Made by a program: the position numbers and the translations under genes
Part shown: in pieces, positions 1 to 12,859 of the stretch
Numbering within the stretch: position 1 is the first letter of the stretch
How the letters are laid out: every line of letters starts with the position of its first letter
Notes under the pieces: model-generated
Seen by the model: only the letters and a program-made list of their open reading frames with translations
The model's database searches: none
What the model was told of the DNA's origin: nothing
Source: Sycobia sp. Sy_11
Lineage: Eukaryota; Arthropoda; Insecta; Hymenoptera; Epichrysomallidae
Assembly (NCBI GenBank): GCA_018907035.1
Contig: JACCIC010000207.1
Span: 1 to 64,000 of the forward strand
Direction of reading: 5' to 3'
Length of the DNA: 64,000 bases

Positions 1-189
1 TCGATCTAAAATTTTTTGCGCTCTGTCAATTTGTTGCATTTTTATATCCGTCGACAAGACTCAGTGATTTTTCAGACTGAAATAAAAACCCAAAGTCTCA
101 TTTAATTTTTCGTAATCTGCGCGCTCGTTAACGGTGCAATTTACATGTGCCCGACTGTTTTTGTCTAAATTGGCACTCTCCGTCTGTGA

Positions 190-690
190 TCGCAATGCAC
201 TACAATATCAATGCCTGGTCCATCCCACAGCGGATCGTGAGACGACTAATTCGGTATTGCCAATTCGTCTCGAATCACGAGTTATGATTATCTCATAATT
301 ATCCCATAATGGCCCAGTAGTAATAAAGGACGCGCATCGCGATATGGTTTTATTTGTACGTTTTTCATAACGCGAGCCCGTCGCAACAGATCCTCCTGAA
401 TTGACTTTCTTGGCAAATCTAAATTCTTCACCGCCAGCGCGTGTTCGATCCTTACCCTTCCGGAGTCGCCTTCGATCACAAAACTTACTTTTTCAGAATC
501 AATCTCTACTGCTCCGTTCCACATTCCTTTCATTGACGTTTTCACCTGATCTCCCTTCAAGCCTACCATACGTGCTAGTCGTTTATTGACTACGCTGATT
601 GTCGAGGCCCCATCTAATAATGCATACGTGTCCATTTGACCGCTCGGTCCTTTTATTTTAATCGGAGCGATTTTCAGTATACCATGTCTT
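190..690 (-). pseudogene. BEL/Pao aspartic protease (DUF1758-like), broken
   Basis: The protease processes the Gag-Pol polyprotein. The segment 288-635 contains the active-site neighbourhood ALLDGASTISVVNKRLA followed by a conserved beta-rich domain ending ARPLLLLGH. The usual family motif has one more residue between Asp and Gly, so a codon seems lost at the catalytic loop. Near position 290 the frame ends and the matching continuation (ending in a SRSAVGWTRH-like motif, about 200-285) lies in another frame, showing a small indel. The domain sits between zinc knuckles and the RT spacer as expected for BEL/Pao pol. Confidence 0.7.
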
Positions 691-698
691 TCCTCTAG

Positions 699-2700
699 TC
701 AACTATTTTCCGCGGATCGCGCTGCCGCTGGTATACCGGTTCGTTCGGCATGCGTCAGCTCGCCATTTTTTTTATCGTCCTCGTTTCGTCGATCGGGGAA
801 GTGTAATTTTATGTCGTGCGCTCTCCGGCATATGGGGCACACTATCCGAACGTCACAATTTTCCCGTCGGTGTCCCTTCCGTAAGCAAGGGAAGCAAAGT
901 TGCAATGCTCTCACAATTTGCCACCTCTGTCCCACAGAGTCCTCGTTAAATCGAACGCACTGACTAATTTCATGTCGCCTCTCTACTACAATTGATGCAG
1001 TTTTCTTTTTGTCTAATACGATCGTCGCTCTTTGAACTTTTGCGCTCTCGATACTCGGTCCTTGATCCTCTATCGCGATTTTCTTTCCGAATCCCGTCAG
1101 TGGAATCCTGTTTCAATTCGCTTTCATCCCCTCGGCCCGTTTCGCATGTCACGGTGTATATAGTCTCGGTACGAGACCGCTTAGAGTGTCGTAAGGACGT
1201 TTCACATGCTCGTCTCCTCTTATCTGATTCTCGTAGAGCGATTTGTAGAGCAACCACGCCGGCTTCTTCTGCATATTTTGCCTTTTCGAGAACAAAATAA
1301 CTTAGCGTTTCTAAACTTGTTGCGTCGCACTTTAATTTAGCTGTAAATTCGTAATACGCGGTCTTCATATCTTCCGGGAGTTTACGTACCAAATCAGCCA
1401 CGAGCGGTAAATCATTTAAATACCCCAGTATATCTAACGCCTTTAACGCGGCAATTGCATTACTTAGAATGGCTGAAAATTCTATTATGTTCGCGTCATC
1501 TGGAATTTCGCGCCAGCTTTTTCTCACCGCTGCTACAATCGTAAATTTTGTTTCCGAAAAGAGTTTTCAACATCGCCATGATTTTTTCGGATCCATGACA
1601 CGATGCGAGCACCGCCTCTACCGACGGCCGAGCTTGATCGATCAATGCTTCCTTCAAGCCTTTCACATTTTGCTCATCTGAAAACTTACCACATTTTGCC
1701 GACGAATTGAACGTTGCCTCAAACAGCCTCCATTGCATTGGATTCCCGTCAAATTTTGGCAATCTCCTTTCAGCTTCATATCGATTTCCTAAGTTCGAAC
1801 TACTCTCATTCGCTCCGTCTCTCACAAGCATCATCACCTCACGTAACGGTTGAGTTAACATTGACGCCAGGTCCGCATTCACACATTCGCTCAAGCTTCT
1901 ATGTTCACAGGCACCAGGAGTGGACGTGATCACTAAGAGAGTAGTCACGTCTCCGTCGGTCTCTTTCTCCTTGCCGTCGTTGACACCGAGATTAATTTCT
2001 GGCCTGGTCGCTGAAATGGCGATTCATTGCTTCTGAAATTGGCTGTCGATATGTTAGAGTCACTCGTCTCGATTCTACTTGGCCCAGCAGTTCGATTGGT
2101 TAGCTCGCCTTGTCCGTGCGTCACCTCGGTAACGGTTATCCCGTCTTTGCCAATGATGTACAAATTCGTGAGCGCTGATAACGAGCTCTGCATAAACTAC
2201 GCCGCGTACGGGATCACGTAAGCCCACAGCACCGCCGCTGATAGATTGAGCGGCAGCTGTCCTCCTTGTGTGGGAGGCACGTCCGTCGTTATTGCTGCAT
2301 TCTCATTTGCAACACTTGACCGCGCTCCAATTGTGGTGATGGTCGATCCTGGTTCGGTGGTCCCGATATCTTGATTTGTCATACCTTCTATCGAATTTCG
2401 TAAGCCCGTTGCTTGCTGCACAGTTTTTTCAACTTCAACGAATGAAGAGCATCGTCGTCCTTGTCTGAATGGAGGTGGTCGAACCTAGAACTCGGGCAGC
2501 TCTATCGCCAGGCCATTAGGGAAGACTCCAGTGTCTTCTCCTGAGTTCATTCGTATGCGTTCACGCATTGTACGTGCAAATTGTCTGCCATTTATTTCTG
2601 CTCGTCTCTTGCCTTTCTTGGCAGTAGCCTGCCCTGCTGAAGCTGCATGTTTCTACTCACCATGGCGTGATAGGGAATTCACTTCTTTCAACAGTTGCTT
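699..2700 (-). pseudogene. gag: BEL/Pao gag, broken
   Basis: Gag forms the particle that packages the element RNA. The N-terminal two thirds (about 1950-2700) is low-complexity and poorly conserved. The segment 1496-1948 holds the diagnostic LPKFDGNPMQWRLFEATF motif of the DUF1759 family, continued in another frame at 970-1527 (residues like LVRKLPEDMKTAYYEF). The last part, 699-935, carries a CX2CX4HX4C zinc knuckle (CFPCLRKGHRRENC) and a second Cys/His cluster (CPICRRAHDIKLH). At least four frame changes separate these pieces. The start codon is not certain; the reading may begin near 2690, soon after the primer-binding-like site. Confidence 0.78.
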
Positions 2701-2730
2701 TATTCTCACTCTTTTTTGTGTTCGATAATT

Positions 2731-2748
2731 CCTCACCCGGGGCACTAA
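2731..2748 (-). other. Primer-binding-site-like sequence of the BEL/Pao element
   Basis: On the minus strand the sequence TTAGTGCCCCGGGTGAGG directly follows a putative LTR end CGTAACA. The same layout (TTTGGTGCCTCCTG after ...GCAACA) occurs at the primer site of the second BEL/Pao element in this window, at about 49221-49245. Which tRNA primes synthesis was not determined. Confidence 0.5.
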
Positions 2749-2825
2749 TGTTACGATTAAGGCGGAATGGGAAAGGGAGTCATCAACTAAAGGGAATCAT
2801 ACAACTAAATTAAATATTTTCTAAA

Positions 2826-2878
2826 TATATATATAATATATATATTATATATATATATAATATATTATATATATATAT

Positions 2879-2911
<33 letters not shown>
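2826..2911. repeat. (TA)n microsatellite, imperfect
   Basis: Almost pure TA dinucleotides broken by occasional TAA/ATT steps, inside the candidate BEL/Pao LTR. Confidence 0.9.
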
Positions 2912-3499
2912 CCTCTCCCTCTCATTATTTGTCCTCTTTCTTCCTACCTTCTCTTGAGCCCCCCCCTTTATAGTTACATACATTAAACGCGGTAAAATCT
3001 CGAATATCTTTTACATACTCACGGCAACATTTGGAATGCTAATGCCCCCGTTCGCTCTCCTCTCTCTCCTTCTCTCTCTCTCTCTTCCTCACTCTCGGAT
3101 GGTGACTTTTCCTTTTGTCCTGATAACGTTCTTGGCCCTCTCTGTCCTCTCCCTCGCTCCGCTCTCCGCTCCACTCACTCGCTTATATGGGCCGATGTCC
3201 GTTTCTTCGCATCTCCTATTGTGGAATCTCACCATCTGAGACGCACAGTGTCGTCTCCATCCACTAACATTCCCTCTCCTTCTCTCTCACTCACATACCA
3301 TCACTTTCAGTCCTTTCGCTGGCTTTCCTCGATTCCCCTTCATTTTAATTACTTTACTGATTTTCCCATTACAAGTACACTAACATGCCTCTCTCATTTT
3401 CTTTCTACCCAGCCGCCTTCGCTAACATCACCGCTTGTCTCCCCTGGAATATCCCGACCAATTCTTTCCTCCGCATATGGTTTTGTATATACAGGAATA

Positions 3500-3560
3500 T
3501 ACAAATACTCGCATACATTTATGTATATACATATACATACATATACATATATACATAATA

Positions 3561-3594
<34 letters not shown>

Positions 3595-3718
3595 ATAATA
3601 TATATATTATATATAAGATATATTCTATATAATACTATATATATATATAATATATATACATATATATAATAGCATATATATATACATGTACATACATATA
3701 CATACATACATATATAAA
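3500..3718. repeat. (TA)/(TACA)-rich low-complexity tract
   Basis: TATACATACATA and TATATATA units alternate over about 220 bp. Apparent short reading frames across it are only Tyr/Ile repeats of the dinucleotide. Confidence 0.85.
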
Positions 3719-4081
3719 TGCAGGAGAGTATACTTTTCACTCACAATTAACTGCCACGTAGTTTATGCTTCTCACGGTCTCACATCATATTCGTCGCATG
3801 TCGTCCACAGCTGTTTTCCAACATTGCTCTGTATACCTCGCGGACCGAAAGATGAGCCGACTCAGAGCGTTCAATATTTTCCTCCTTTCTTTTTTTTATA
3901 TGGCGCTTTTTCATCTTAACGAATTTAACCGGCGCTACATCGACACGGACTTTACCGTATATTCCCTCCTACGAGTCCGATTATTTATAGCGATTATTTG
4001 CTCTTCCGTTTAAGGCTGTACCAGACGAAAATATTCCGTTGTTTTTCTTATTTTAAGACATTTTTAGTATATGTCGGCAAC

Positions 4082-4310
4082 AATAACTAATATTCTAGCA
4101 TTAATAAATATTTATTTAAGGAAAGAATCTGTTTTTTCCAAAGTAAATCTGTTATTTTCAAATTAAGTAATTCATTTTTGAAAAAGAAAAAATTTTTTTT
4201 CAGATCATAAGAAACACTATTATTATAAACCAAATAAAAATATTTATCATGAAACTTATTATCAATGTGAATTGGAAATATATTTGATTTCTTGCATCTA
4301 ATAAGATATA
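4082..4310 (-). repeat. Inverted copy of the repeat at about 25190-25407
   Basis: The reverse complement of 25360-25407 matches 4082-4131 with only a few differences. The similarity goes on, more loosely, to 4310, matching back to about 25190. The shared blocks include TATTCTAGCATTAATAAAT, AGTAATTCATTTTTGAAAAA, a TATTATCAATG block and CTTGCATCTAATAA. In the other copy this stretch falls in a short open frame on the plus strand, so the family may be a decayed gene of a mobile element rather than a passive MITE. Confidence 0.75.
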
Positions 4311-4576
4311 TTTATTAATTTATTTAAATACAGTCGACATAAGCAGAATTAAAGTGTTTAGTTATTTCTTTATAGTAGATACTTATATAGAGAATTATGC
4401 AATCGCGTAGGAATATGGATTAGATAAATTAATATATATTCATATATTGTCCTAATATCAAATATCGTTAATAATTAATATGAAAAAGTGTAATGCGTGC
4501 ATCCAAGTGCATTCGAAACACGGCAAGAAACTTTTCTGCGATTCCAACTTTTAGCGTGGTAACTAATGCGATGTAA

Positions 4577-4708
4577 GGGGGGGGGGGGGGGGGGGGGCGG
4601 GGGGGGGGGGGGGGGGGGGGGAGGGGGGTGGGGGGGGGGGGGGGGGGGGGGGAATGGGGGGGGAGGGGGGGGGGGGGGGGGGGGGGAGGGGGGGGGGGGG
4701 GGGGGGGG
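4577..4708. repeat. Poly-G tract (132 bp)
   Basis: About 132 positions are almost all G on the plus strand, with isolated A, T or C interruptions. Frames across it give polyproline or polyglycine and are not genes. Such a tract could form G-quadruplexes or could be an assembly or sequencing artefact. Confidence 0.95.
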
Positions 4709-5470
4709 TTTGGAACTGGATACTGGCCAATATACTGGTACTGAATCATAGCAATTCTGGGAGCAAACTTCTTGGAGCGATATTCACACAAAAATTGTAT
4801 AAGCGAAACCTTTAATTTCCAGAATTATGAATTGGAAATAATATGTTTGTTTTACTTGCATCTTTGACAACTAAATTTTCAAATAACATGCATATATTGT
4901 TACACATCACTGTCTAAATAATTCTAAATAAGATTTATTCAAAACATTTTTATTTAAAATCGAAATTTTATTGCATTCTGCCTTATAATTAATGGAAATA
5001 TAAAGGAAGAATAGTATGAGAAAAAATTTAAAAATTGAAGCTTCATTATTTATCAAAGCGAAGAAGAATTAAATTTAAGTTAAGTTACACATGTCTATTT
5101 CAAATAATCCTTTCGATTCTATTTTTTAAAAAAAGAAAATATATTTTAAATAAAAATTTTAATAATTTATATTATTTTTCAGTTTTTATAATTTTTCATT
5201 ATTTCACCTATTATTAAAAATTTCATCCATTTTCAAAATATTAGTTTATGATTCACTTCGTGCATGAATGCTATATCTGCGCAAGAGTTACTCGGGCCCA
5301 TTTCTCCAAATTTAATTCAAACAACTTATATTGTAGCATTATATCATGATATTATTATGGTACCGAGCTTTATTTTAAAAACTTAAATTATATATCAAGC
5401 GACAGGATAGCGCTACGAAGGTGAGTTTTCGAACCGCGAGCATGGAGCGGCCGTTACACTATTTACTTCT
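4709..5470. other. AT-rich stretch without a recognisable gene
   Basis: I see no conserved protein segment here. Parts of 4810-4900 (AATTGGAAATAATATG followed by CTTGCATCT) loosely resemble the repeat at 4082-4310. Confidence 0.6.
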
Positions 5471-6652
5471 ACGAGGGTGGTCCCAGAAGTACCCGGCCTT
5501 ACCTAGAGGTGGGGGTAGTGGCTTAAAAACTATCACTGTAGTAGAAAGTACACAATCTGTAAAGCCACTATGATGTTTAGTTTTCATTTGACAGCCATCA
5601 ATAGTGAACGTTTTTTGTGATTTTGTAAACATAGAAAACATTAGTCATCATTATGTGATTTATTTAATAATTTTTATTTGAAATGGCCCTCAGCCTAACC
5701 AATATAAAAGCTGAATTAGACTCTACTCTGAGTGAGGCTGCTCCTTCGTTTGCAATAGTAAAATGTTGGGTAGGCGGTTAACGAGGGAGGTTAAACGAGG
5801 TCGTACGACCTGCCAAGACGAGCATTGCAGTGGTCGACCAAATGAGATGACACTTCAGAAATGTTGAAGAAAATCCAGAAACTGGTACTGGATGATCGTG
5901 GACTCAAAGTACGCGTGGTAGAAGATATAGTAGGCATTTTATAAGTGCGGTACATCGCATATGAACTGAAAATTTGGAGACGACAAAGCTGTGCGCAAGA
6001 TGGGTGTCGCGTTTTGCTCACAATGGATCAATAATAGCGTGGTGAAGATGTTTCAGTTGAGTGTTGAATAAAGCCGAATTTTTGCGTCGTTTCATAACCA
6101 TGGATGGAACATGGGTCCACCACTTTACATCCGAAACAAAAGAACAATAAGAACAATGGACTCGAAAAGGAGAATCGGCTTCAAAGAAGGCAAAGACCGT
6201 CCCATCTGCAGTCAAGGTTATGGCGTCGGTTTTTTGGGATGCATGTGGGATAATTTTCATTAACTATCATGAAAAAGGAAAAACTATCATCGGCGAGTAT
6301 TGTGCGAACTTAATGAATGAAAGTTTGAATTGCTACATCCTGCACCCTATTCGACAGATTTAGCTCCCTCGGATTATTTTCTGTTGCCAGACTTGAGAAA
6401 ATGGCTCGCACGTTAAAAATTTCTAATAATGAAGAGTTGATGTCGACAGGTAATGGCAATTATGAGGAGCTTGACAATTCTTATTCTAAAAAGGATATCG
6501 AACTTATTGAATATCACTGGCAAAAGTGTATAAATCAGAAAGGAAATTATGTTGACAAAAATATTGTTTTTTCCAAAACTTTTCAATTAATTTCATAAAA
6601 ACTATTTATGACTGTATCAAACGCCTAGAAACATTTAATTGTTCTATATATA
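5471..6652 (+). mobile_element. mariner-family DNA transposon remnant 1
   Basis: The left end ACGAGGGTGGTCCCAGAAGT at 5471, preceded by TA, has the form of a mariner terminal inverted repeat. A decayed transposase follows on the plus strand to about 6640. No matching right terminal repeat is visible. Mariner remnant 2 starts at 6653, so the right end has been lost or was replaced by that insertion. Confidence 0.75.
5681..6640 (+). pseudogene. mariner transposase, heavily decayed
   Basis: A DDE/D transposase would cut and paste the element. Recognisable pieces occur in order. MALSLTNIKAELDS lies near the start (5682). The first catalytic block, reading ITMDGTWVHHF, is near 6095-6130; the usual Glu after Asp is Gly here. 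Then comes a KTVPSAVKVMASVFWD block (about 6185-6240), a GKTIIGEYCANLMN block (about 6275-6320), an APSDYFL-like remnant near 6360 and a C-terminal SKTFQLIS (6573-6597). Stops and frame changes occur throughout. The order and spacing match an approximately 350-residue mariner transposase, but the N-terminal helix-turn-helix is poorly preserved. Confidence 0.78.
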
Positions 6653-7537
6653 TGAGGTCAGACAATTACGTAATGTGACAAAAATAAAAAATCGAGTATA
6701 TTTAGAAATTAAGGTACACCACTTCAATCCCTTTCAACATAGTCCACTCCCGTATCTATTCACTTATTCCATCATGTTTTCCAGTTTTCGTAACAATTCT
6801 GAAACACTTCTTGTGAGACCTCTCCAAGTACCCTCGTCACAGATTGTTGAATGTCTTCAATGGAGTCAAAATGTCGACATTTAACGAATTTTTTCAAATG
6901 GGAGAATAAGAAAAAGTCACAGGGTGACATGTCCGGTGAATAGGGTGGTTGTAGTAACTTTCATATACCTTCAGACGCCGAAAACTGAGAGACACTGAAC
7001 GCACTGTGACAGGGAGCATTGTGGTTTGCAATGCAAAACCCTAGTCTTCGCGATCTCTGGACGTACTCTGAGTACCCTCTTTGTGAACCACCACTTTGCT
7101 GTCCAAGAAGTAAATGAACATAGTTTTCACTTTGGACTTACTCATTCTCGCCTTCTTTGGCCTTGGTGCTCCAGGGTACAGCCACTGTTGGCTCATTCTC
7201 CGCCCTTTTTTTAAAATCGGCATGCCACCGAAGCACCTCAAACTAACGACTCAAGGCATCTTTTTCATAAATTTCTGTCGCAGTTTCTCCGAGATTCTCA
7301 CAAAATTGTATTGTGCACCGTTTCTCTACATTTCGCTCTTACATTTTCGTAACATGCAGTACTCGCACGTTCTTACCAAACTCTAAACAGCTAGCGAAGA
7401 AAAGATCGTAAAAAGGTCTCAAGGTTTCAATCGATAGAGAAGAGATCTACTATTACTGTGGCGGAGTTACAGGTTCGCAGTCTTGCCACCGACCGAGAAA
7501 TCAAATCGGTCGCATTAATTAATTATCTGCACTCATA
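6653..7537 (-). mobile_element. mariner-family DNA transposon remnant 2, both ends visible
   Basis: Both ends read inward as TATGAG followed by a CAGA(C/T)AATTA..TAATG(T/C)GAC core: 6652-6679 on the plus strand and about 7508-7537 on the minus strand. About 22 of 27 positions agree, and a TA lies at each edge. The element is about 885 bp, shorter than a typical 1.3-kb mariner, so it has an internal deletion. The transposase reads on the minus strand, opposite to remnant 1, which abuts it at 6652. Confidence 0.7.
6700..7400 (-). pseudogene. mariner transposase, heavily decayed (second subfamily)
   Basis: On the minus strand the segments read, in order, a WLYPGAPRPKKARMSKSKVK block (about 7110-7185), a VVVHKEGTQ block (about 7062-7090), a remnant of the second catalytic block near 7010-7030 and a HP-SP-MSPCDFFLF-like third-Asp block (about 6900-6950). 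They end in a segment resembling RHFDSIEDIQ (about 6840-6875). They lie in different frames with many stops. The block sequences are those of a mariner subfamily distinct from remnant 1 and from the mauritiana-type copies further right. Confidence 0.65.

Positions 7538-9671
<2,134 letters not shown>

Positions 9672-9725
<54 letters not shown>
9672..9725. repeat. (TA)n microsatellite between two LTRs
   Basis: 54 bp of TA dinucleotide separates the solo LTR end from the 5' LTR of the Gypsy element. It is probably the other half of the tract at 8459-8553. Confidence 0.95.
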
Positions 9726-9727
<2 letters not shown>

Positions 9728-9728
<1 letters not shown>

Positions 9729-9762
9729 AACATGTATAGGTCAGTTTGACCTATACATGTTA
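9728..9762 (+). promoter_or_regulatory. Perfect 16-bp hairpin at the very start of the LTR
   Basis: TAACATGTATAGGTCA pairs with TGACCTATACATGTTA around a 3-nt loop. The same structure is kept in the 3' LTR (16735-16769), where a change on each side leaves 14 paired bases. Its place two bases inside the LTR edge suggests a role in integrase recognition or U3 regulation; this is an inference. Confidence 0.85.
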
Positions 9763-9949
9763 ATATTTTCAACAAATAGGAAAAAAGGGAGGAAAAAAGG
9801 GAAAAAAGGGAGAGAGAAGGAGAATAATAATTAATTTAGTATAGAAAAATTGAAAAGGAAGATACCTTGCTGTAAGTGAAGCTGTCAAGTATTTTCTTTA
9901 TTTCTTAATCTCTAAATTTTCTTTATCTCTAAATTATCGTGGCCATTTG

Positions 9950-9959
9950 TATATAAAAG
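9950..9959 (+). promoter_or_regulatory. TATA box of the Gypsy LTR
   Basis: TATATAAAAG lies about 220 bp inside the 5' LTR. The equivalent site in the 3' LTR reads ATATAAAAGG near 16927-16936. It is the likely RNA polymerase II start signal. Confidence 0.6.
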
Positions 9960-10839
9960 GAGTTATTATCGAGCGATTGAATTAATAAATTGAAAGTGAA
10001 ATTTATTCCATGCGAAAGACAGTAAGGCTGTTTAATTAAAAGATCTTGCCAAGTAAAAGGCACAACCAACCGGCCGGTACTTCGAATACTGAGCTCACGC
10101 CAAAGACATCGTTGGATCGTTTGATTTTCAGCGTCGAGTTATAAACGTTGGTAAATTTTCTTTTATTTATTGTATTTCCGAATTTGAGTAGAGTATTATA
10201 TATCTCTACTCTTTTCTTCAATTCTTTCAATTAACGATATTAGACATTATAAGTTAGCTTTAGAAGTTTGAGAGAGAAAGAGGGATATAGTCATAGAGTA
10301 GGAACCGCAAGAGTAACAAGCGCGCACTTAGTTTTCATTAGTAGTACACCTTGTTCTTCGAAAGGTGGCGCTCTTGTTGCTCTATCTCTCTACTATACTT
10401 TCAGATTTATCTCTCTTATACTCTGTGTGAGCGGATTCGAGCGTTAGTCGATCGCGTGTGCGTATTAGGTAGGGTTAGGATAAAAATTATTAGAATTTAA
10501 TAAATATGAAAGTAAATTAATTTTCTTATTTAATTAAATAAATTTTCTTTTTATTTTTTATTAGTAGTAGAAAATATAGAAATATTTTACATCCCCTGTA
10601 CCTGATCATTAATCCGTTCTTTTTTTTTCTCTCCCTGGATTACCGATAATTTATCATAATATATTATCATTTATATAATTTCCAGGGTAAACAAAGGTAA
10701 GTCTGAGGAAGAAATATCTGGAAAGTACCTAGGGTCGAAAAAGCTTGTTTTAAACAATTTAATCTGTTCGGGGATCTTTGCAACTCTGTCAACGGGTACT
10801 TTGACAGGGTATTGAATAATTAAGTACCCCGTCTCAGAA

Positions 10840-10860
10840 ATAGCGCCCAACGTAGGGTCA
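10840..10860 (+). other. Primer-binding site of the Gypsy element
   Basis: AATAGCGCCCAACGTAGGG follows the LTR, one base away from the common TGGCGCCCAACGT type of Ty3/Gypsy primer sites. The site at 41932 (TGGCGCCCAACAACG) is of the same kind. Confidence 0.7.
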
Positions 10861-10984
10861 CAACCCCACGAGGGCCACGTTTCGACGCCACGCTCAAGTC
10901 CTCGAGTCCATGAACGTGGCTGGAAGGGGGGGACTCCTCGAAGCCAACAGAAACTTCGAGAATTACGCTGTCCGGAGGATTGCC

Positions 10985-12043
10985 CAGTGAGAAGTTAGAA
11001 TTCATTGGGGGATCCAAGAGGGATATAGGTTTAGTGGTCCGTAAATGAGATATCTATGATGAAGATTCCCATCATGACCTAGAATTATTCCTCAAGCGGA
11101 TAGAGGAGCGCCAACGAAGTTCGCAAATATTGTACGAAGAATTAAACTCAGGCGCTCCCCGAAATATTCAAGGAGAAGGCAGAGTTATGCCTCGACGCTT
11201 TAAGAAAAAGTGGCATAACCACCTGGAGTGACGTCCGTACCGCTGCAAGAAAATGGTACAGAATATCGAGGAAAATGGGTTAGAGAAGTCGAAACTCGAA
11301 CTCAAGGAGCCAACGAACATTCCGGTGATTATATCGCATGTCTCCTCTCGATATTCGACCGGCTAAATCCACCTCTGCCCGAGACAGAGCCATTGGATAG
11401 ACTGCTGTGTAACGCACGCCTCGAAATCCAGCGAGGGATACCAAGGAAGTCCATTAGCAATGTGTGGGAATTTCTAAATTTGGCAAGAGATGCCGAATTT
11501 GCATTGGAGTGTGAAAAATGCTATCACACTCCTCTTTCGCCGAATAAGGCGATTTTGCGCGAAGCTGCATACAAATCGCTGAATTCCAAGCAGGCTAGAA
11601 CTAAAATGACTGCAACTGTAAATCAGGAAACTCCAGATCAAGAAAATAGGATCAGTCCTGATATGGCAGAAATACGCAAGCTACTGACTCGTTTGGAATC
11701 AAAATTCGGGTAGGTGGGACCATCTAGTAGACCGTCTACTTCTCAGGGTGATCGAAGGCCGATTCCAGAAGAAGAAAGAAGAGGGCCTTCGAAAAAGAAC
11801 CGCCAACCCTGGAGGCGGAATCGAACACCTCCTAAGAAGAAGTCTACTAGAACTACCAATCCGAAGAAGGTTAACAAAGCTCCGGAGGGTTGTCCACCAG
11901 ATAAGAAGAAGAGTAAGAACGGGCCGGTCAAATGTTATAAATGTGGTGAAATGGGTCTCCGCATTTATAACTGCCCGAAATGTTCGGGAAACGGGAAGCA
12001 AGGCGGCCAATACGGGTCCGGTCGACTTGCAACCCAAACGTGA
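10985..12043 (+). pseudogene. gag: Gypsy gag with zinc knuckle, broken
   Basis: The longest intact piece is 11228-11713, a capsid-like domain with segments such as HSGDYIACLLSIFDRL. Upstream pieces (about 10985-11220) are in other frames, so the start cannot be fixed. After a stop at 11711 the frame goes on into a Lys/Arg-rich tail (11714-12043) with the nucleocapsid motif CYKCGEMGLRIYNC. The motif normally has His where Leu stands here, so this knuckle has lost a zinc ligand. Gag would form the particle and bind element RNA. Confidence 0.8.
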
Positions 12044-12549
12044 CCCCAGACGAAAATATTCGAGGATCTTGTTCCTCGAATTCTCAGTCGTCCTCGACTA
12101 ATCAGATCGATGAGAGGCCTAATTCAGTTGAGGGAATTCCGTCGACTGAGGAAAATAACAGCGGCGAATTAGATCCCGGCCAAATTGCAGCATGGCCGGA
12201 AGAGACGCGCTGGTGGATCCCGGTACGAATTGTTAAGTATCGGATACGTGCATTTTACGGCACCGGCGCGTCTCGTACTGTCATGGGCAAGATCGGGCTA
12301 CAATTAGCAACGGCTTGCCAGCGAGAGTTCTTCCCAGCGTCTGGAGTTGGTGCTAGAGGCCCAGGGAACTCTCTGCTTTACGTCACAGGTCACGTCGAAT
12401 TGCTGTTCGAATTGGCAGGGATCACGCGCAATGTGTTAGTCGCTGTGATCCCAAACCTTGAAGCAGATTGTTACGTAGGAACTAATTTCGCACGAGCGTT
12501 CGGAACCATCCATGATCCGATGGATTCAATTCGTTGTGGGTTCAAGTAG
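12000..12549 (+). pseudogene. Gypsy aspartic protease, broken
   Basis: The reading frame 11980-12549 contains a retropepsin-like fold: RIRAFYGTGASRTVM at about 12247-12290 and the C-terminal NLEADCYVGTNFARAF block. The catalytic Asp of the D-T-G-A motif has become Gly. A frame change after 12549 separates it from the linker (12534-12779) that leads into the reverse transcriptase. Confidence 0.8.
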
Positions 12550-12859
12550 CGAATAAACGGGTGAGGATGGAAGTAGCCGCAGTCAAATGTAATGAAATCC
12601 AACGACTGGCACCGTTGCGATTGACTGACGGCTTATCTTCTGAAATTATTCGAGTAGGCGAAATAAACTCAGAAGAAAATACTGGTTTTCATCTGAGCAT
12701 AGGGATCGAGGTTAGTATCCATTGGTCTCGCGGATATATCACGGCAGGAACAAGGGCGTATGAAGAAGCTCTTAAATAAAATCCTGCCGGCGAGAGAAGT
12801 GCCACTTGGACGTACAACGTGGACGGAACATATTATAGATGTAGGAGAAAGGCACATCC

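Larger units (their letters stand above)
1..2748 (-). mobile_element. BEL/Pao-type LTR retrotransposon remnant, internal part, left-truncated by the window
   Basis: Read on the minus strand, this stretch gives in order a primer-binding-like site (2731-2748), a gag with a DUF1759-like segment, zinc knuckles and a DUF1758-like aspartic protease. The region at 1-180 still reads as the spacer that precedes the reverse transcriptase (residues like MQQIDRAQKILDR), so RT, RNase H and integrase should lie beyond the left edge. The frame changes repeatedly (breaks near 290, 640-700, 940, 1500, 1945 and 2195), so the copy is dead. The gag order and the protease next to the knuckles are the BEL/Pao arrangement. 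Its sequence differs clearly from the second BEL/Pao element at 42967-49972, so it is another family. Confidence 0.8.
2749..4023 (-). repeat. Candidate 5' LTR of the left BEL/Pao element
   Basis: The boundary at 2749 is supported: the plus strand begins TGTTACG there, i.e. the element strand ends CGTAACA just before the primer-binding-like site. The other boundary is a guess. Base composition changes from pyrimidine-rich mixed sequence to plain AT-rich DNA near 4023, where the plus strand reads GTACCA. No partner LTR is in the window, so the length (about 1.27 kb) cannot be confirmed. The stretch contains two (TA)n-rich tracts and no believable gene. Confidence 0.35.
9726..10839 (+). repeat. 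5' LTR of the Gypsy element
   Basis: The start is fixed by the match to the 3' LTR and by the (TA)n boundary. The end is inferred from the primer-binding site, since the usual ...CA end reads TCTCAG and is not a clean terminus. It carries a terminal hairpin (9728-9762), a TATA box at 9950-9959 and AT-rich 3' sequence. The 3' copy preserves only the first third. Confidence 0.8.

Noticed and set aside
3221..3632. Open frames in the pyrimidine-rich and TA-rich stretch
   Set aside because: Low-complexity Ser/Leu/Tyr composition from CT and TA repeats inside a probable LTR.
3765..4013. Small plus-strand genes near 3.7-4.0 kb
   Set aside because: Short overlapping frames without motifs inside the candidate BEL/Pao LTR.
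4468..4791. Proline-rich and glycine-rich open frames across the G tract
   Set aside because: They exist only because GGG and CCC codons contain no stops; no conserved sequence on either side.
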